From assembly GCF_937123705.1 (NCBI RefSeq), contig NZ_CAKZKO010000091.1:1-64000 (forward strand): 64,000 nt of DNA, given 5' to 3'. Below the pieces are notes generated by a model, which saw only the letters and a list, made by a program, of their open reading frames with translations, made no database searches and was not told the origin of the DNA. The stretch is from an uncultured Paraglaciecola sp. Lineage in GTDB: Bacteria; Pseudomonadota; Gammaproteobacteria; Enterobacterales; Alteromonadaceae. Shown here piece after piece: positions 47,859 to 58,722 of the stretch (position 1 is the first letter of the stretch; every line of letters begins with the position of its first letter). A program made the translations under genes and the position numbers.

Positions 47859-48896
47859 GTGAGCGATAAAAATTCATCACTAAGTTACAAAGACGCTGGG
47901 GTTGATATAGATGCAGGTAACCAGTTAGTCGAAAGAATTAAATCGGTCACAAAAAAAACCCATAGACCTGAAGTCAAAGGTGGTTTAGGTGGATTTGGTG
48001 CATTGTGTTCATTACCAGAAAAATACCAAAAGCCTTTGTTAGTCTCTGGAACAGATGGTGTCGGTACCAAACTTAGACTAGCCATGGACCTAAAACAACA
48101 TGCTGGGATAGGTATAGATTTAGTGGCAATGTGTGTCAATGACTTAATCGTGCAAGGCGCAGAGCCTTTATTTTTCCTCGATTACTACGCCACAGGTAAA
48201 TTAAATGTCGATACAGCCACAGAAGTCGTCACTGGCATTGGTAAAGGCTGCGAGTTATCTGGTTGTGCCCTAATTGGCGGTGAAACCGCAGAAATGCCAG
48301 GCATGTATCACGGTGAAGATTACGACGTTGCTGGCTTTTGTGTAGGGGTAGTTGAGGCAGATGATGTAATTGATGGGTCACGCGTAACCCATGGTGATGC
48401 CTTAATTGCACTGGCTTCTTCAGGTCCTCACTCTAATGGTTATTCATTAATACGTAAAATAATCGAAGTATCCGAAAGTGATACCAGTGATACCCTTGAA
48501 GGCAAGACGTTATCTGAGCATTTACTCGAGCCTACGCGTATTTATGTCAAAAATGTACTGTCGCTATTAGAGCAAGTTCAAGTGAATGCGATATCTCATA
48601 TTACCGGTGGCGGGTTTTGGGAAAATATTCCAAGAGTACTGCCACAAGATACTAAAGCTGTTATCGATGGCAATTCTTGGCAATGGCCGGCTATTTTTAA
48701 TTGGTTACAACAACAAGGTAATGTAACGACCCATGAAATGTACCGTACCTTTAATTGTGGTGTAGGTTTAATTATTGCCTTACCCAATGATAAGGTGGCA
48801 CAAGCACTAGAGATCCTAAATGGTTTAGGCGAAAACGCTTGGCAGATTGGGCACGTTGAGAACACAGATTCACCAGAACAGGTCGAGATTAAATAA
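47859..48896 (+). CDS. purM: Phosphoribosylformylglycinamidine cyclo-ligase
   Basis: AIR synthetase of purine synthesis, 345 aa. Motifs are [53 protein letters not shown] and [11 protein letters not shown]. The start is GTG with AGGA upstream. Its TAA stop is followed without a gap by the GTG start of purN. No clear PurR operator was recognised in the 235-nt upstream spacer. Confidence 0.96.
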   Translation: MSDKNSSLSYKDAGVDIDAGNQLVERIKSVTKKTHRPEVKGGLGGFGALCSLPEKYQKPLLVSGTDGVGTKLRLAMDLKQHAGIGIDLVAMCVNDLIVQGAEPLFFLDYYATGKLNVDTATEVVTGIGKGCELSGCALIGGETAEMPGMYHGEDYDVAGFCVGVVEADDVIDGSRVTHGDALIALASSGPHSNGYSLIRKIIEVSESDTSDTLEGKTLSEHLLEPTRIYVKNVLSLLEQVQVNAISHITGGGFWENIPRVLPQDTKAVIDGNSWQWPAIFNWLQQQGNVTTHEMYRTFNCGVGLIIALPNDKVAQALEILNGLGENAWQIGHVENTDSPEQVEIK

Positions 48897-49553
48897 GTGA
48901 CTAAGCAATCAGCAACAAAGTCTATAGTGGTCTTGGTGTCCGGAAATGGTTCTAACTTACAGGCGATTATTGATAATATCTCTGAAAATAGAATTAACGC
49001 TAAAATTGCAGCTGTTGTCGCTAATCAAGCTGACGCTTATGCTTTAGTACGAGCGGAGAATGCGGCTATTCCCGCCATTTTCATTGATCACACAAGCTTT
49101 GCAACTCGTGAAGAATATGATGCCAAAATGATAAGTTGTATTGACGAGTTTGCACCGGATTTGATTGTATTAGCCGGTTTTATGCGTATTCTTACTCCTG
49201 CTTTTGTTGAACATTATAAAGGTAGAATGTTGAACATTCATCCATCGTTGTTGCCAAAGTACAAAGGATTAGACACCCACCAACGAGCAATTGACGCTGG
49301 AGACACGGTGCACGGCGCGTCGGTGCATTTTGTTACACCAGAGTTAGATGGCGGTCCTGTGGTGTTACAATCAAAAGTACCGATATTTGAACAACAAGAT
49401 CCACAAGAGCTAGCGCAACGGGTTCAGCAACAAGAACGTCAAATGTATCCATTGGTTATAAAATGGTTTTGTGAAGATAGGCTTAAAATGTTTGATAATA
49501 AAGCGACATTAGACAGCGAAATATTAACTGAAGAGGGTTATGCAATTGGGTAA
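48897..49553 (+). CDS. purN: Phosphoribosylglycinamide formyltransferase
   Basis: Formyl-THF-dependent GAR transformylase, 218 aa. It has LVSGNGSNLQAIID (GAR binding) and the catalytic residues Asn, His and Asp in NIHPSLLPKYKGLDTH and GASVHFVTPELDGGPV. The start is GTG on the base after the purM stop. The 3' end overlaps the DUF3108 gene by 14 nt. Confidence 0.95.
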   Translation: MTKQSATKSIVVLVSGNGSNLQAIIDNISENRINAKIAAVVANQADAYALVRAENAAIPAIFIDHTSFATREEYDAKMISCIDEFAPDLIVLAGFMRILTPAFVEHYKGRMLNIHPSLLPKYKGLDTHQRAIDAGDTVHGASVHFVTPELDGGPVVLQSKVPIFEQQDPQELAQRVQQQERQMYPLVIKWFCEDRLKMFDNKATLDSEILTEEGYAIG

Positions 49554-50292
49554 ATCACTAGCGTTTTTATCAGTATGTTTACTATTTTTAACGTTAAGTG
49601 CACAGCCCACTGCTTTTGCTCAAACCGATGCAACATCCGAAGAATTAACAGGATTTGAAGCAGAATACATAGTTTATCGATTTGGTCGAAGTCTAGGCAG
49701 AGCAAGGCTAAGTTTAAAAACCGACCAAAACGATCTCTATCGATTAGACTACTACTCAAAGGTTTCCGCGTTCTTTTTATCTGACGTACGCTCTGAAACC
49801 AGTTTTTTCACCTTTGAAAATTCACAATTACAGCCCAAAACTTATGCTTACAGTCGCAGTGGCACAGGTTCAAATAAGAGCACTAAAATATTATTTGACG
49901 CAGAAAAATCAACCTTCACTGTTAATCAAGCAAAGCCCAAAGCATGGATGGGGCAATTAGATAGCCAACTTTATCGTTTAGATGTGCAGTTAAAATTAGC
50001 CTCAGGACAACGTGAATTTGTATATGACGTTATTAATAATAGAGGTGAAATTCGCCACTATGAATTAAAAGTTGTGGGGACAGAACAACTCGACTTACCT
50101 TTCGGAATGATTGAGGGGATCAAAATCAAAATACAAAGAACCAATTCATCACGTGAGACCCTAGCTTGGTTTTCACCGCAACTTAACTATCAATTAGTCA
50201 AGTTGAAACAATTTAAAAATGGCGATGAACAAGGTGAGATCCGTTTAAAACGTTTCCAATCAACAATATCTAAACTCGCGGCACAACCTTAG
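49540..50292 (+). CDS. DUF3108 domain protein
   Basis: 250 aa with a signal peptide (about 1-27, ending QPTAFA) and a beta-rich body: FEAEYIVYRFGRSLGRARLSL and later YELKVVGTEQLDLPFG. This agrees with DUF3108, an uncharacterised periplasmic family often placed after purN in gammaproteobacteria. Its ATG lies within the last codons of purN, suggesting coupled expression. Confidence 0.85.
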   Translation: MQLGKSLAFLSVCLLFLTLSAQPTAFAQTDATSEELTGFEAEYIVYRFGRSLGRARLSLKTDQNDLYRLDYYSKVSAFFLSDVRSETSFFTFENSQLQPKTYAYSRSGTGSNKSTKILFDAEKSTFTVNQAKPKAWMGQLDSQLYRLDVQLKLASGQREFVYDVINNRGEIRHYELKVVGTEQLDLPFGMIEGIKIKIQRTNSSRETLAWFSPQLNYQLVKLKQFKNGDEQGEIRLKRFQSTISKLAAQP

Positions 50293-50435
50293 TTTTCTTT
50301 ATCCCGTTAAGCCCTTTATCCTCACTATTGTTTTACTGCAACTGTATATTGGCAAGATGCAATGCTTAGCTATAATACTAAGCCACATAAATAAGTGACC
50401 TTGATTTTTCAGTTTCGAAAATATAAGGTTGAATT

Positions 50436-50450
50436 TCTGGTCTGACCTCT
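50436..50450. promoter_or_regulatory. Candidate FadR operator before fadE
   Basis: TCTGGTCTGACCTCT contains TGGTCTGACC, the core of the FadR palindrome (TGGTCNGACCA). It ends 16 nt before the fadE ATG. FadR represses fad genes in E. coli and related gammaproteobacteria, so the position suits repression relieved by acyl-CoA. Confidence 0.55.
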
Positions 50451-50466
50451 ATTAATTGGAGTTATT

Positions 50467-52932
50467 ATGCAAACCCTATTTTGGTTGTTATATGTGCTAG
50501 CCGCGTTAGGCATCGTAAGCTATTTTCGAATGAAATTGTTTAACGGGACAGTCGCCGTTTTTGTTTTGTTTGTATTAGGAAGTATATTGGGCTTGATAGG
50601 TGAACTCACTTGGTTAGCCTTTTTAATTGTCGCTTTGCCCCTGAATATCGACTCAATACGTAAACAATATATCAGCGAACCTATTCTAAGCATGTACAAA
50701 AAAATCATGCCTGAAATGTCGAGCACCGAAAAAGACGCCATTGATGCTGGCACAGTATGGTGGGATGGAGAAATTTTTAGTGGAAACCCCAACTGGCAAA
50801 CCTTGCATAATATTCCCCAAGCTCGCCTGACGTCAGATGAACAAGCTTTTTTAGATGGACCGGTAGAAGTAGTATGTAGTATGTGCAATGACTGGGAAGT
50901 TACCCACAAAAATGCCGATTTATCTGCTGAAATCTGGCAGTACTTAAAAGATCATAAATTCTTCGCAATGATCATCAAAAAGGAATATGGAGGCTTAGAT
51001 TTTTCTGCCTATTGTCAATCAAGGGTGCTTCAAAAATTATCTAGTGTCAGCGCAGTGTTATCTACTACAGTCGGTGTACCTAATTCGTTAGGACCTGGTG
51101 AACTATTACAACACTACGGAACAGAAGACCAAAAAAATAACTATTTACCTAGATTAGCCGTGGGCGACGAAATACCATGCTTTGCCCTAACGGGCCCTGA
51201 AGCGGGTTCAGATGCCGGCTCTTTACCCGATAGCGGCATAGTATGCAAAGGGCAATGGCAAGGTGAAGAAGTAATAGGTATGCGCCTAACGTTTAATAAG
51301 CGATACATTACCCTAGCGCCTGTTGCCACTGTAATTGGTTTAGCATTTAAAATGTATGATCCTGATGGTTTATTAGGAAATGAAAAAGAATTGGGTATAA
51401 CCTGTGCTTTATTGCCAAGAGACACGGCTGGAATGGAAATTGGTCATCGCCATTTACCATTGAATATTCCTTTCCAAAATGGACCTATTGTAGGCCAAGA
51501 TATTTTCGTACCTCTAGACTTCATTATTGGTGGTACCGATATGATCGGTCAAGGCTGGCGCATGCTAGTAGAGTGTCTATCTGTGGGTCGAGTGATCACC
51601 TTACCTTCAAACTCCGCAGGAGGAGCAAAAAGCATCGCTTTGGCAACGGGTGCATATGCGCGTATTCGTCGACAATTCAAAATGCCGGTAGGACATATGG
51701 AAGGCATAGAAGAAATGTTAGGCAGAATTGGGGGAAACGCTTATTTGATGGATGCGGTCACTTCGTTTTCGACCAAAGGGGTAGATCTAGGTGAAAAACC
51801 CTCTGTTATTTCAGCTATCTGTAAATACCATTTAACTGAAAAGATGCGGCAACTTATCAATGACGCTATGGACGTACATGGTGGAAAAGGCATTATGTTA
51901 GGCCCAAACAATTATTTAGGCCGTGCTTATCAAGGTGCGCCTATTGCGATCACTGTAGAAGGAGCCAACATTCTTACCCGTAATATGATGATATATGGTC
52001 AAGGTGCTATGCGTAGTCATCCTTATGTTTTAACTGAGTTACTCGCTGCTAACAATCCAGATACAGATCAGGGTCTAGAGCAGTTTGATCAAGCAGTATT
52101 TGCCCATATTGGTTTTGCCATCAGTAACTTTTTCCGTAGTGCATGGTTTTCATTTACGCGCACACGTTTTACCCACGCACCTTTTAAGGATGAAACTGCT
52201 GGCTACTATCGCGCCATGCAAGGTTATAGCACCAATATGGCTTTTCTTTCAGATGTTGCCATGGCGGCTTTAGGTGGTGAATTAAAACGCCGCGAGCGGA
52301 TTTCAGCCCGTTTAGGTGACATATTGAGTTATCTATACCTTGGCTCTTGTGTATTAAAGCGTTTCGATGATGAGGGACGAAAAGCTGAAGATCTGCCCTT
52401 AATGCACTGGGCCATGCAAGACAGCCTACACAAGCTAGAAACAGCCTTAGAGGAACTGCTCGACAACTTCCCTTCTATGCTAATGGGCAAAACACTAAAG
52501 TGTATCATTATGCCATTTGGGAAAAAGTATAAACGCCCTAGCGACCAATTAGAGCATGAGGTTGCGACTTTACTACAAACCCCCAGTGAAGCTCGTAATA
52601 GACTCGGTGCAGGCCAGTATTTGTCTCGAATAGAAGGCAGTTTAATGGGCGATTTAGAGCAAACTCTTGAGAACGTCATTGCTGCCGAGCCTATTTATCG
52701 CACTGTATGTAAAGCGGCAAATCAGCATTTGCCTTTTACCGAGCTAGATAAAATCGCCGATATGGGACTTAAATTAGCGGTAATATCTGAAGAGCAAGCC
52801 ACATTACTTAGAGAAACCGAACAGGGGCGCCTACGTACCATAAATGTAGATGAATTCGACCATAGTGAGCTTGTACAAAGCACCGCAAAAGCCAAAGCTA
52901 AAAGAAAGCCGAGGGCGAAAAAACCAGCTTAA
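50467..52932 (+). CDS. fadE: Acyl-CoA dehydrogenase, FadE type
   Basis: First step of fatty acid beta-oxidation, 821 aa like E. coli FadE (814) and much longer than soluble acyl-CoA dehydrogenases. Two N-terminal hydrophobic helices (residues 3-21 and 26-60) suggest membrane association. The FAD/acyl-CoA core covers ~75-560, with [28 protein letters not shown] and [17 protein letters not shown]. The C-terminus is a lysine-rich tail. A FadR-like site lies just upstream and a terminator follows. Confidence 0.95.
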   Translation: MQTLFWLLYVLAALGIVSYFRMKLFNGTVAVFVLFVLGSILGLIGELTWLAFLIVALPLNIDSIRKQYISEPILSMYKKIMPEMSSTEKDAIDAGTVWWDGEIFSGNPNWQTLHNIPQARLTSDEQAFLDGPVEVVCSMCNDWEVTHKNADLSAEIWQYLKDHKFFAMIIKKEYGGLDFSAYCQSRVLQKLSSVSAVLSTTVGVPNSLGPGELLQHYGTEDQKNNYLPRLAVGDEIPCFALTGPEAGSDAGSLPDSGIVCKGQWQGEEVIGMRLTFNKRYITLAPVATVIGLAFKMYDPDGLLGNEKELGITCALLPRDTAGMEIGHRHLPLNIPFQNGPIVGQDIFVPLDFIIGGTDMIGQGWRMLVECLSVGRVITLPSNSAGGAKSIALATGAYARIRRQFKMPVGHMEGIEEMLGRIGGNAYLMDAVTSFSTKGVDLGEKPSVISAICKYHLTEKMRQLINDAMDVHGGKGIMLGPNNYLGRAYQGAPIAITVEGANILTRNMMIYGQGAMRSHPYVLTELLAANNPDTDQGLEQFDQAVFAHIGFAISNFFRSAWFSFTRTRFTHAPFKDETAGYYRAMQGYSTNMAFLSDVAMAALGGELKRRERISARLGDILSYLYLGSCVLKRFDDEGRKAEDLPLMHWAMQDSLHKLETALEELLDNFPSMLMGKTLKCIIMPFGKKYKRPSDQLEHEVATLLQTPSEARNRLGAGQYLSRIEGSLMGDLEQTLENVIAAEPIYRTVCKAANQHLPFTELDKIADMGLKLAVISEEQATLLRETEQGRLRTINVDEFDHSELVQSTAKAKAKRKPRAKKPA

Positions 52933-52952
52933 AAAATCATGTGGTTTGGTAT

Positions 52953-52976
52953 AAAGCCCTGATCCCAGGGCTTTTT
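52953..52976. terminator. Bidirectional terminator between fadE and add
   Basis: AAAGCCCTG-ATCC-CAGGGCTTT is a perfect 9-bp stem followed by T residues on the plus strand and preceded by an AT-rich tract. It lies between the convergent fadE and add genes. Confidence 0.85.
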
Positions 52977-52986
52977 ATTAACTTTT

Positions 52987-53991
52987 TTAACTGACGCCAG
53001 TATAACAATCTAACAGCATTTTCTTAAAAGAGCCTGTCGCAAAGGAGGCATTCACGCCATTTAATTGTATGCCCAACAATTGTTTAGGCGTTAACCCAAC
53101 GCTGTCTTTGGCTAGTTGATATTCATCCGCTATTTCGATTCCCGAAACCCCAGGATCATCTGTATTTAAAGTAACCAACATACCTCTTTCTAAAAACATT
53201 TTAACTGGATGTTCGTCAATATTGGTACAGGCGCCAGTTTGGAAGTTTGAGGTTAAGCAGCATTCAACTGCAATTTCATTCCTAGCCATAAAGTCCATCA
53301 GCTTTTCATCTTGCGCAGCAGTCACCCCATGACCAATTCGTGTTGCACCCAGTAAATCAATGGCTTGATGAATACTATCGGGGCCGTCTGCTTCACCGGC
53401 ATGAACCGTAATTTGCCAACCAGCATCTCTAGCAAGGGTAAAATGCTCGACAAAACGTTTGGCTGGAAATGCTTTTTCATCTCCCGCAAGATCTAGTCCG
53501 CAGATGTGATCCTTCGTCGTTAACAAGGCCTGTAACTCTTGCATACAACTTTGTTCGCCGTAAGTACGACTTAAAACACCGATGAGATTCATTGGAATAG
53601 CAAAAGCCTGGCTACCCGCTTTACACCCAGCCACCACCGCTTCTACCACCTGTTGTATATCTAAGCCGAAAGCCTTGGCCATAAACACCGGTGAAAAGCG
53701 TAGTTCAACATAACTAAGTCCCGCACGTTTAGCATCTTCCACATTTTCATATGCCACCCTATAACAGGCCTGCTCAGAAGCCAATACCGAAACCCCTAAT
53801 TCCATTTTCTGCAAAAAGGCTAGTAAGTCTGTGGTTTTCTGCTGGATCTGTACTTTAGATTTGAGTGACGCTAAGTTTTCTGCAGGCAAGGCAATTGAAT
53901 ATTGCTCTGCCAATTGCCAAATAGTAGACAAACGAATATTACCATCAAGATGCCGATGTAAATCAGTAAGGGGGTAACTAGGGTTTATCAC
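52987..53991 (-). CDS. add: Adenosine deaminase
   Basis: Zinc amidohydrolase converting adenosine to inosine, 334 aa. Metal and catalytic residues are seen in LTDLHRHLDG (HxH), TVHAGEADG, the conserved IGHG and LNTDDPGVSG. The start is GTG at 53991, 6 nt after the response-regulator stop, so the two are probably co-transcribed. Close relatives include adenine deaminases, but the GLDLAGDE segment favours adenosine deaminase. Confidence 0.92.
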   Translation of the reverse strand: MINPSYPLTDLHRHLDGNIRLSTIWQLAEQYSIALPAENLASLKSKVQIQQKTTDLLAFLQKMELGVSVLASEQACYRVAYENVEDAKRAGLSYVELRFSPVFMAKAFGLDIQQVVEAVVAGCKAGSQAFAIPMNLIGVLSRTYGEQSCMQELQALLTTKDHICGLDLAGDEKAFPAKRFVEHFTLARDAGWQITVHAGEADGPDSIHQAIDLLGATRIGHGVTAAQDEKLMDFMARNEIAVECCLTSNFQTGACTNIDEHPVKMFLERGMLVTLNTDDPGVSGIEIADEYQLAKDSVGLTPKQLLGIQLNGVNASFATGSFKKMLLDCYTGVS

Positions 53992-53997
53992 AGGTGC

Positions 53998-54633
53998 TTA
54001 CTCAACAATATCCAATTTCTTTAATAACACTACGGCTTGAGTACGTGTATTTACGTCAAGCTTTCTAAACACCGCACTGATATGAGCTTTAACCGTTGCT
54101 TCGGTAATATTTAGATCAAACGCAATTTGCTTATTCAGTAAACCATCTTGCAGTAATTTCAATACTTGGAACTGTTTAGGTGTTAACTCACCTACCCGCT
54201 TGGCAACATCGCTGACAGGCTCTTGATGTAAAGTTTCGGCTTTAATACCCTCGGGTAACCAAGTATTGCCTTTCATTATATATTTTAATGCGTCAGCCAA
54301 AGTCGCAGTAGTGGTTGCTTTTGGGATAAATGCTTTGGCACCAAGGCTCATCACTTTAGAAATAACCTCAACTGAGTCACTTGCAGAAACGACCGCTATG
54401 GGTATTTGAGGAAAATCTTGGGAGACTCTAATGACACCATAAAACTTATCACAATCTGGCATATTTAAATCTAACAACACCAAATCAATATCTTTATTAT
54501 TAGTCAATGCCTCAAGGGTTGAATCTAAGTCATCGGATTGAATAATTTTAACTTTGTCAAACAATGGCTGCAGCGCCGACACCAAGGCCTCTCTGTAAAG
54601 AGGATGATCATCTGCAATTAGAAACTTCGGCAC
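53998..54633 (-). CDS. LuxR-family (NarL-type) response regulator, CrbR/ErdR-like
   Basis: 211 aa: receiver domain 1-120 (ADDHPLYREAL, phosphoacceptor in VLLDLNMPD, Lys in FIPKAT) and a LuxR helix-turn-helix at ~145-205 (LTPKQFQVLKLLQDGLLNKQIA, TEATVKAHISAVFRKL). The start is GTG. It lies downstream of acs. In Vibrio and Pseudomonas the CrbS/CrbR (MxtR/ErdR) system activates acs, so this is a likely counterpart; no cognate kinase gene is in the window. Confidence 0.88.
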   Translation of the reverse strand: MPKFLIADDHPLYREALVSALQPLFDKVKIIQSDDLDSTLEALTNNKDIDLVLLDLNMPDCDKFYGVIRVSQDFPQIPIAVVSASDSVEVISKVMSLGAKAFIPKATTTATLADALKYIMKGNTWLPEGIKAETLHQEPVSDVAKRVGELTPKQFQVLKLLQDGLLNKQIAFDLNITEATVKAHISAVFRKLDVNTRTQAVVLLKKLDIVE

Positions 54634-54696
54634 TGAATTAGCCCTTTTTTACTTTGAATAATTTACAGAAGATTAATACTTTAGTAGCAACTAATG

Positions 54697-54725
54697 AAGG
54701 CATTATTGATTTTAATGCCTTTTTT
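54697..54725 (+). terminator. Terminator-like hairpin facing against the acs transcript
   Basis: AAGGCATTA ... TAATGCCTT (perfect 9 bp, 7-nt loop) is followed by a T run on the plus strand only. The flanking genes (acs and the regulator) are on the minus strand, where an A tract precedes the hairpin and no T run follows. It may block antisense transcription or be a weak acs end. Confidence 0.4.
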
Positions 54726-54756
54726 CATAAGAAATGTCTACTTTATTACCTAAGAT

Positions 54757-56700
54757 CTATTTGTTTAGTCTATTTTCAATGAGTAAATCCACCACACTAG
54801 GATCGGTCAGGGTCGAAGTATCTCCTAGTTGCTGATGTTCATTTGCGGCAATTTTTCGCAATATTCTACGCATTATTTTTCCCGAACGTGTCTTAGGTAA
54901 ACCGCCTGTCCATTGAATGAGATCGGGGCTGGCAATAGGGCTTAGATCGTCTCTTACCCATTTTCGTACTTCCTGACTTAATTCGTCCGTTATTTCCACA
55001 CCATCGGTGGGTAACAAATACACATAGATACCCTGCCCTTTAATATCGTGAGGATAACCCACCACAGCAGCCTCAGCTACAGACGGGTGCGCCACTAAGG
55101 CACTCTCAATTTCTGCTGTGCCCAAACGATGTCCCGATACGTTTAGTACATCGTCAACCCGGCCGGTGATCCAATAATACCCGTCTTCATCGCGTTTGGC
55201 GCCATCGCCGGTAAAATAGAGATTTTTGTAAGTGCTGAAATAAGTTTGAATAAAGCGAGGATGATCACCCCATATGGTTCGCGCTTGCCCTGGCCAAGAC
55301 TGAGTAATAACCAAGTTGCCTTCGTTCGCTCCTTCTATGATCTCTCCTTGATTAGACACTAATGCAGGTTTAACACCAAAAAACGGCAAACTGGCCGAAC
55401 CGGGTTTTAGATCAATGGCACCAGGAAGAGGTGTTATCATTGCAGCCCCTGTTTCGGTTTGCCACCAAGTATCCACAATTGGACATTGGGCATTGCCAAT
55501 TTGTTGGTAATACCAATGCCAGGCTTCAGGATTAATAGGTTCACCTACACTGCCCAACAACCGTAAGCTGTCTCGTGTTGAGCCCTTTGATGGCTCGTCA
55601 CCTTTTGCCATCAGGGCCCGAATAGCGGTGGGCGCGGTATACAAAATAGACACCTGATGTTTGTCAACAATTTGCCCTATACGCCGAACATCGGGATAGG
55701 TGGGCACACCTTCAAACATCAAAGTAGTTGCTCCGTTGGCCAATGGTCCATACACGATATAAGTATGCCCAGTGACCCAGCCCACATCTGCGGCGCACCA
55801 ATATATATCGGATGGTTTGTGATCAAATATATAATGATGGGTTAACGAGGCAAAAAGCAAATAGCCCCCCGTAGTATGTACTACACCTTTGGGTTTGCCT
55901 GTAGAGCCTGATGTATACAAGATAAATAGCGGATCTTCTGCATTCATGACTTCTGGTTCAAAGCTATTGGCACAATTAGCCACTAAATCATGCCACCAGA
56001 TATCTCGCGAATTATCCCAACCACATGGGCTTGCTGTAAGTTGAAAGGTAATCACTTTTGAGATGCAAGCTGTCGACTCTTTTAGCAAAGCTTTATCGAC
56101 ATTGTCCTTCAATGAGATGCGCCCGCCACCTCTTCTACCTTGATCGGCTGTAATAACAATTTTAGCCTGACAATCTTCTATTCTATCGGCAATTGCATTA
56201 GGAGAAAATCCAGCAAAAATCACCGAATGTACCGCCCCTACTCTCGCGCAAGCCAACATAGCGTAAGCGGCTTCTGGGATCATCGGCATATAGATAATCA
56301 CCCTATCGCCTTTTTCCACCCCTAACTTCTTTAAACCATTGGATAATCGGCACACTTCATCATGTAACTCTTGATAACTGATATATTTTTGAGTATCCGG
56401 CTCATCCCCCTCCCAAATAATGGCTGTCCGTTGTGGATCTTGCTTAACATGTCTATCGATGCAGCTATAGGTAGCATTAAGTTGCCCATCTGCAAACCAC
56501 TTAATATCAATATTATCTGAAGAAAAATCGCTATTACAAACCTGAGTATAGGGCTTTATCCATTCAATGGTTTTGCCTTGCTCTGCCCAAAATCCCTCGG
56601 GATCCTCCACCGACCATTGATAAAGCCGCTGGTACTCAGCTTTATCTGCATGAGTATTGGTTTTAATAGCTTCAGTTACAGGATATACATTTACAGGCAT
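54757..56700 (-). CDS. acs: Acetyl-CoA synthetase
   Basis: AMP-forming acetate-CoA ligase, 647 aa. It has the P-loop [14 protein letters not shown], the signature [16 protein letters not shown], and the C-terminal lysine in [13 protein letters not shown], the usual acetylation site. The track starts at ATG 56709, which directly abuts AAGGA. ATG 56700 (MPVNVYP) is preferred because the site is then 9 nt away. A response regulator likely to control it lies downstream. Confidence 0.95.
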   Translation of the reverse strand: MPVNVYPVTEAIKTNTHADKAEYQRLYQWSVEDPEGFWAEQGKTIEWIKPYTQVCNSDFSSDNIDIKWFADGQLNATYSCIDRHVKQDPQRTAIIWEGDEPDTQKYISYQELHDEVCRLSNGLKKLGVEKGDRVIIYMPMIPEAAYAMLACARVGAVHSVIFAGFSPNAIADRIEDCQAKIVITADQGRRGGGRISLKDNVDKALLKESTACISKVITFQLTASPCGWDNSRDIWWHDLVANCANSFEPEVMNAEDPLFILYTSGSTGKPKGVVHTTGGYLLFASLTHHYIFDHKPSDIYWCAADVGWVTGHTYIVYGPLANGATTLMFEGVPTYPDVRRIGQIVDKHQVSILYTAPTAIRALMAKGDEPSKGSTRDSLRLLGSVGEPINPEAWHWYYQQIGNAQCPIVDTWWQTETGAAMITPLPGAIDLKPGSASLPFFGVKPALVSNQGEIIEGANEGNLVITQSWPGQARTIWGDHPRFIQTYFSTYKNLYFTGDGAKRDEDGYYWITGRVDDVLNVSGHRLGTAEIESALVAHPSVAEAAVVGYPHDIKGQGIYVYLLPTDGVEITDELSQEVRKWVRDDLSPIASPDLIQWTGGLPKTRSGKIMRRILRKIAANEHQQLGDTSTLTDPSVVDLLIENRLNK

Positions 56701-56838
56701 GATGGTCATTCCTTGTCAAAAAACGAGTCTTCTAGTTATACGTTATAAGAGCCGTCTCCAGTTAGCAAGAAAGGAAATTGCTTGCTTGAGATTGCGCAGG
56801 TAGAATTGCCCGATATTTTGATTAAAAAACTTGGCAAT

Positions 56839-57570
56839 ATGCAAGACGTAAAAGACACTATTTATTCCAAACCACAACAAGTTGCTGAATTTCGGTTTGA
56901 CCAATCGGTGGCAGAAGTATTCCCCGATATGATACAGCGCTCAGTGCCAGGATATAGCACTATAGTGGATACTATTGGGCAGATTTGTGGCCGATATGCA
57001 CAGCCTAACACCCATATTTACGACTTAGGGTGTTCCTTAGGTGCCGCCAGTCTAGCAGCAAGTAAATATATTGATAAAGACGACTGTCACATCATCGCTA
57101 TTGATAATTCTGCCGCCATGGCACAGCGCTGTGAGTTACATGTACAAGCGTACAAAGCGGCTACACCAATTAAAGTTATATGTGATGATATCCAAAATAT
57201 TAATATTGAAAATGCATCCTGCGTGGTGATGAATTTCACCTTACAATTTATACCACCCGCGCAACGTATAGAAATTATCAAAAAAATACATGCCGGACTC
57301 AATTCTGGTGGCGTGTTACTGTTGTCTGAGAAATTGAGCCACGATACCGAACAAGGCAATGAATTACTGATTGATTTGCATCACGAGTTTAAACGCAGAA
57401 ATGGCTATAGTGAGCTCGAAATCAGTCAAAAACGCAGCGCTTTAGAAGACGTAATGCGCACTGAAACTTTCGAACAACATAAAAATCGTTTGCTACAAGT
57501 AGGTTTCTCGGACGTTGTACGCTGGTTTACCTGCTTTAACTTCGCATCTATTGTGGCGATAAAGGGCTGA
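56839..57570 (+). CDS. cmoA: Carboxy-S-adenosyl-L-methionine synthase
   Basis: Converts SAM and prephenate into carboxy-SAM for wobble-uridine modification of tRNA. It is 243 aa from ATG 56839, giving MQDVKDTIYSKP, which aligns with the start of E. coli CmoA; the track begins at a TTG 57 nt upstream. Motifs are AEVFPDMIQRSVPGYS, YDLGCSLGAASLA, VVMNFTLQFIPP and RRNGYSELEISQKR. It is followed by cmoB after a short heptamer repeat. Divergent from acs. Confidence 0.94.
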   Translation: MQDVKDTIYSKPQQVAEFRFDQSVAEVFPDMIQRSVPGYSTIVDTIGQICGRYAQPNTHIYDLGCSLGAASLAASKYIDKDDCHIIAIDNSAAMAQRCELHVQAYKAATPIKVICDDIQNINIENASCVVMNFTLQFIPPAQRIEIIKKIHAGLNSGGVLLLSEKLSHDTEQGNELLIDLHHEFKRRNGYSELEISQKRSALEDVMRTETFEQHKNRLLQVGFSDVVRWFTCFNFASIVAIKG

Positions 57571-57572
57571 GG

Positions 57573-57598
57573 CTACAAACTACAAGCTACAAGCTAAG
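57573..57598. repeat. Short heptamer tandem repeat between cmoA and cmoB
   Basis: CTACAAA-CTACAAG-CTACAAG-CTA, three 7-nt units with one mismatch, begins 2 nt after the cmoA stop. It has the same unit length as the CGAGTTT array at 36435 but a different sequence. Confidence 0.8.
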
Positions 57599-57711
57599 AA
57601 AATGATTATTGATAAGCTTTTTCTGTCTAATAAAAATGCCTTTTTTTAATTTTTGTTTCACACTATTTTGCGCGCAGCGCTATGCTCGAAGCTGCTTTTA
57701 TAGGAGGCCAC

Positions 57712-58683
57712 TTGGCTGTTAATTGGTTTAATGATTTTTACAAACAAATTGCTGACTCCCCTTTAAGTCATTGGTTAGAAGTGCTGCCCGCACAAATTGC
57801 TCATTGGCAAAAAGAGCAGTTACACGGCGATTTTAATAAATGGGTAAAACTATTAAGTAAACTACCTAAAACGGCTCCTTCAAAAATAGAAATTCAAGAC
57901 AAAGTAGCATTCGGCGAACTTGCCGATATCACTGAATATACCCAAAAACACATTACTGGCTTGTTAATGCAGTTTGCCCCGTGGCGCAAAGGACCATTTT
58001 ATGTGCACGGCATTCATATTGATACCGAGTGGCGCTCTGATTGGAAGTGGGATCGCGTGCAACCACACATTCATTCCCTCAAAGACCGCTATGTATTAGA
58101 TGTTGGCTGTGGCAGTGGTTACCATATGTGGCGCATGTTAGGTGAACAAGCCAAATTGGTAGTAGGGGCCGATCCTTCGCAGCTGTTCCTAATGCAATTT
58201 CAAGCTATTAAACACTTTAACCCTGACCCTAGTATTCATTTAATGCCAGTTGGGATTGAGCAACTCCCAGAACTTAAAGCCTTTGATACTGTATTTTCTA
58301 TGGGTGTGATGTATCACAGACGTAGTCCCATCGACTTTTTATATCAACTTAAAAATCAATTACGTAAAGGCGGCGAGCTTGTACTTGAAACTTTAGTGGT
58401 AGAAGGCGATGAGCAAAGCGTTTTAATGCCCAAAGAGCGCTATGCACAAATGCGTAATGTGTGGTACCTCCCAAGTACGGCAGCCTTAATTCTTTGGATG
58501 CAAAGAGTCGGATTTAACAATATTCGTGTGGTAGATGTAGCGCCCACAACTTTGCAAGAACAAAGAGCCACAAAGTGGATGGATAGCCAGTCTTTAGTTG
58601 ATTTTCTTGACCCTGAAGATCGCAGCAAAACCATTGAAGGTTACCCTGCCCCTTTAAGGGCGGTCCTAGTGGCTGAAGCCTAA
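57712..58683 (+). CDS. cmoB: tRNA U34 carboxymethyltransferase
   Basis: Transfers the carboxymethyl group of carboxy-SAM to 5-hydroxyuridine 34 in tRNA. Motifs are [46 protein letters not shown] and [11 protein letters not shown]. The TTG at 57712 is chosen as start: AGGAGG lies four nt upstream and the product is 323 aa, exactly the E. coli length. The ATG of the track (57682) would add ten non-conserved residues. Confidence 0.94.
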   Translation: MAVNWFNDFYKQIADSPLSHWLEVLPAQIAHWQKEQLHGDFNKWVKLLSKLPKTAPSKIEIQDKVAFGELADITEYTQKHITGLLMQFAPWRKGPFYVHGIHIDTEWRSDWKWDRVQPHIHSLKDRYVLDVGCGSGYHMWRMLGEQAKLVVGADPSQLFLMQFQAIKHFNPDPSIHLMPVGIEQLPELKAFDTVFSMGVMYHRRSPIDFLYQLKNQLRKGGELVLETLVVEGDEQSVLMPKERYAQMRNVWYLPSTAALILWMQRVGFNNIRVVDVAPTTLQEQRATKWMDSQSLVDFLDPEDRSKTIEGYPAPLRAVLVAEA

Positions 58684-58722
58684 TATTGACTTAAACTTAA
58701 CCCCACTGTCATACAATAGAGG

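Noticed and set aside
50520-50909. 129-codon minus-strand ORF
   Set aside because: Antisense to the 5' part of fadE with no start signal; composition is that of a shadow frame.
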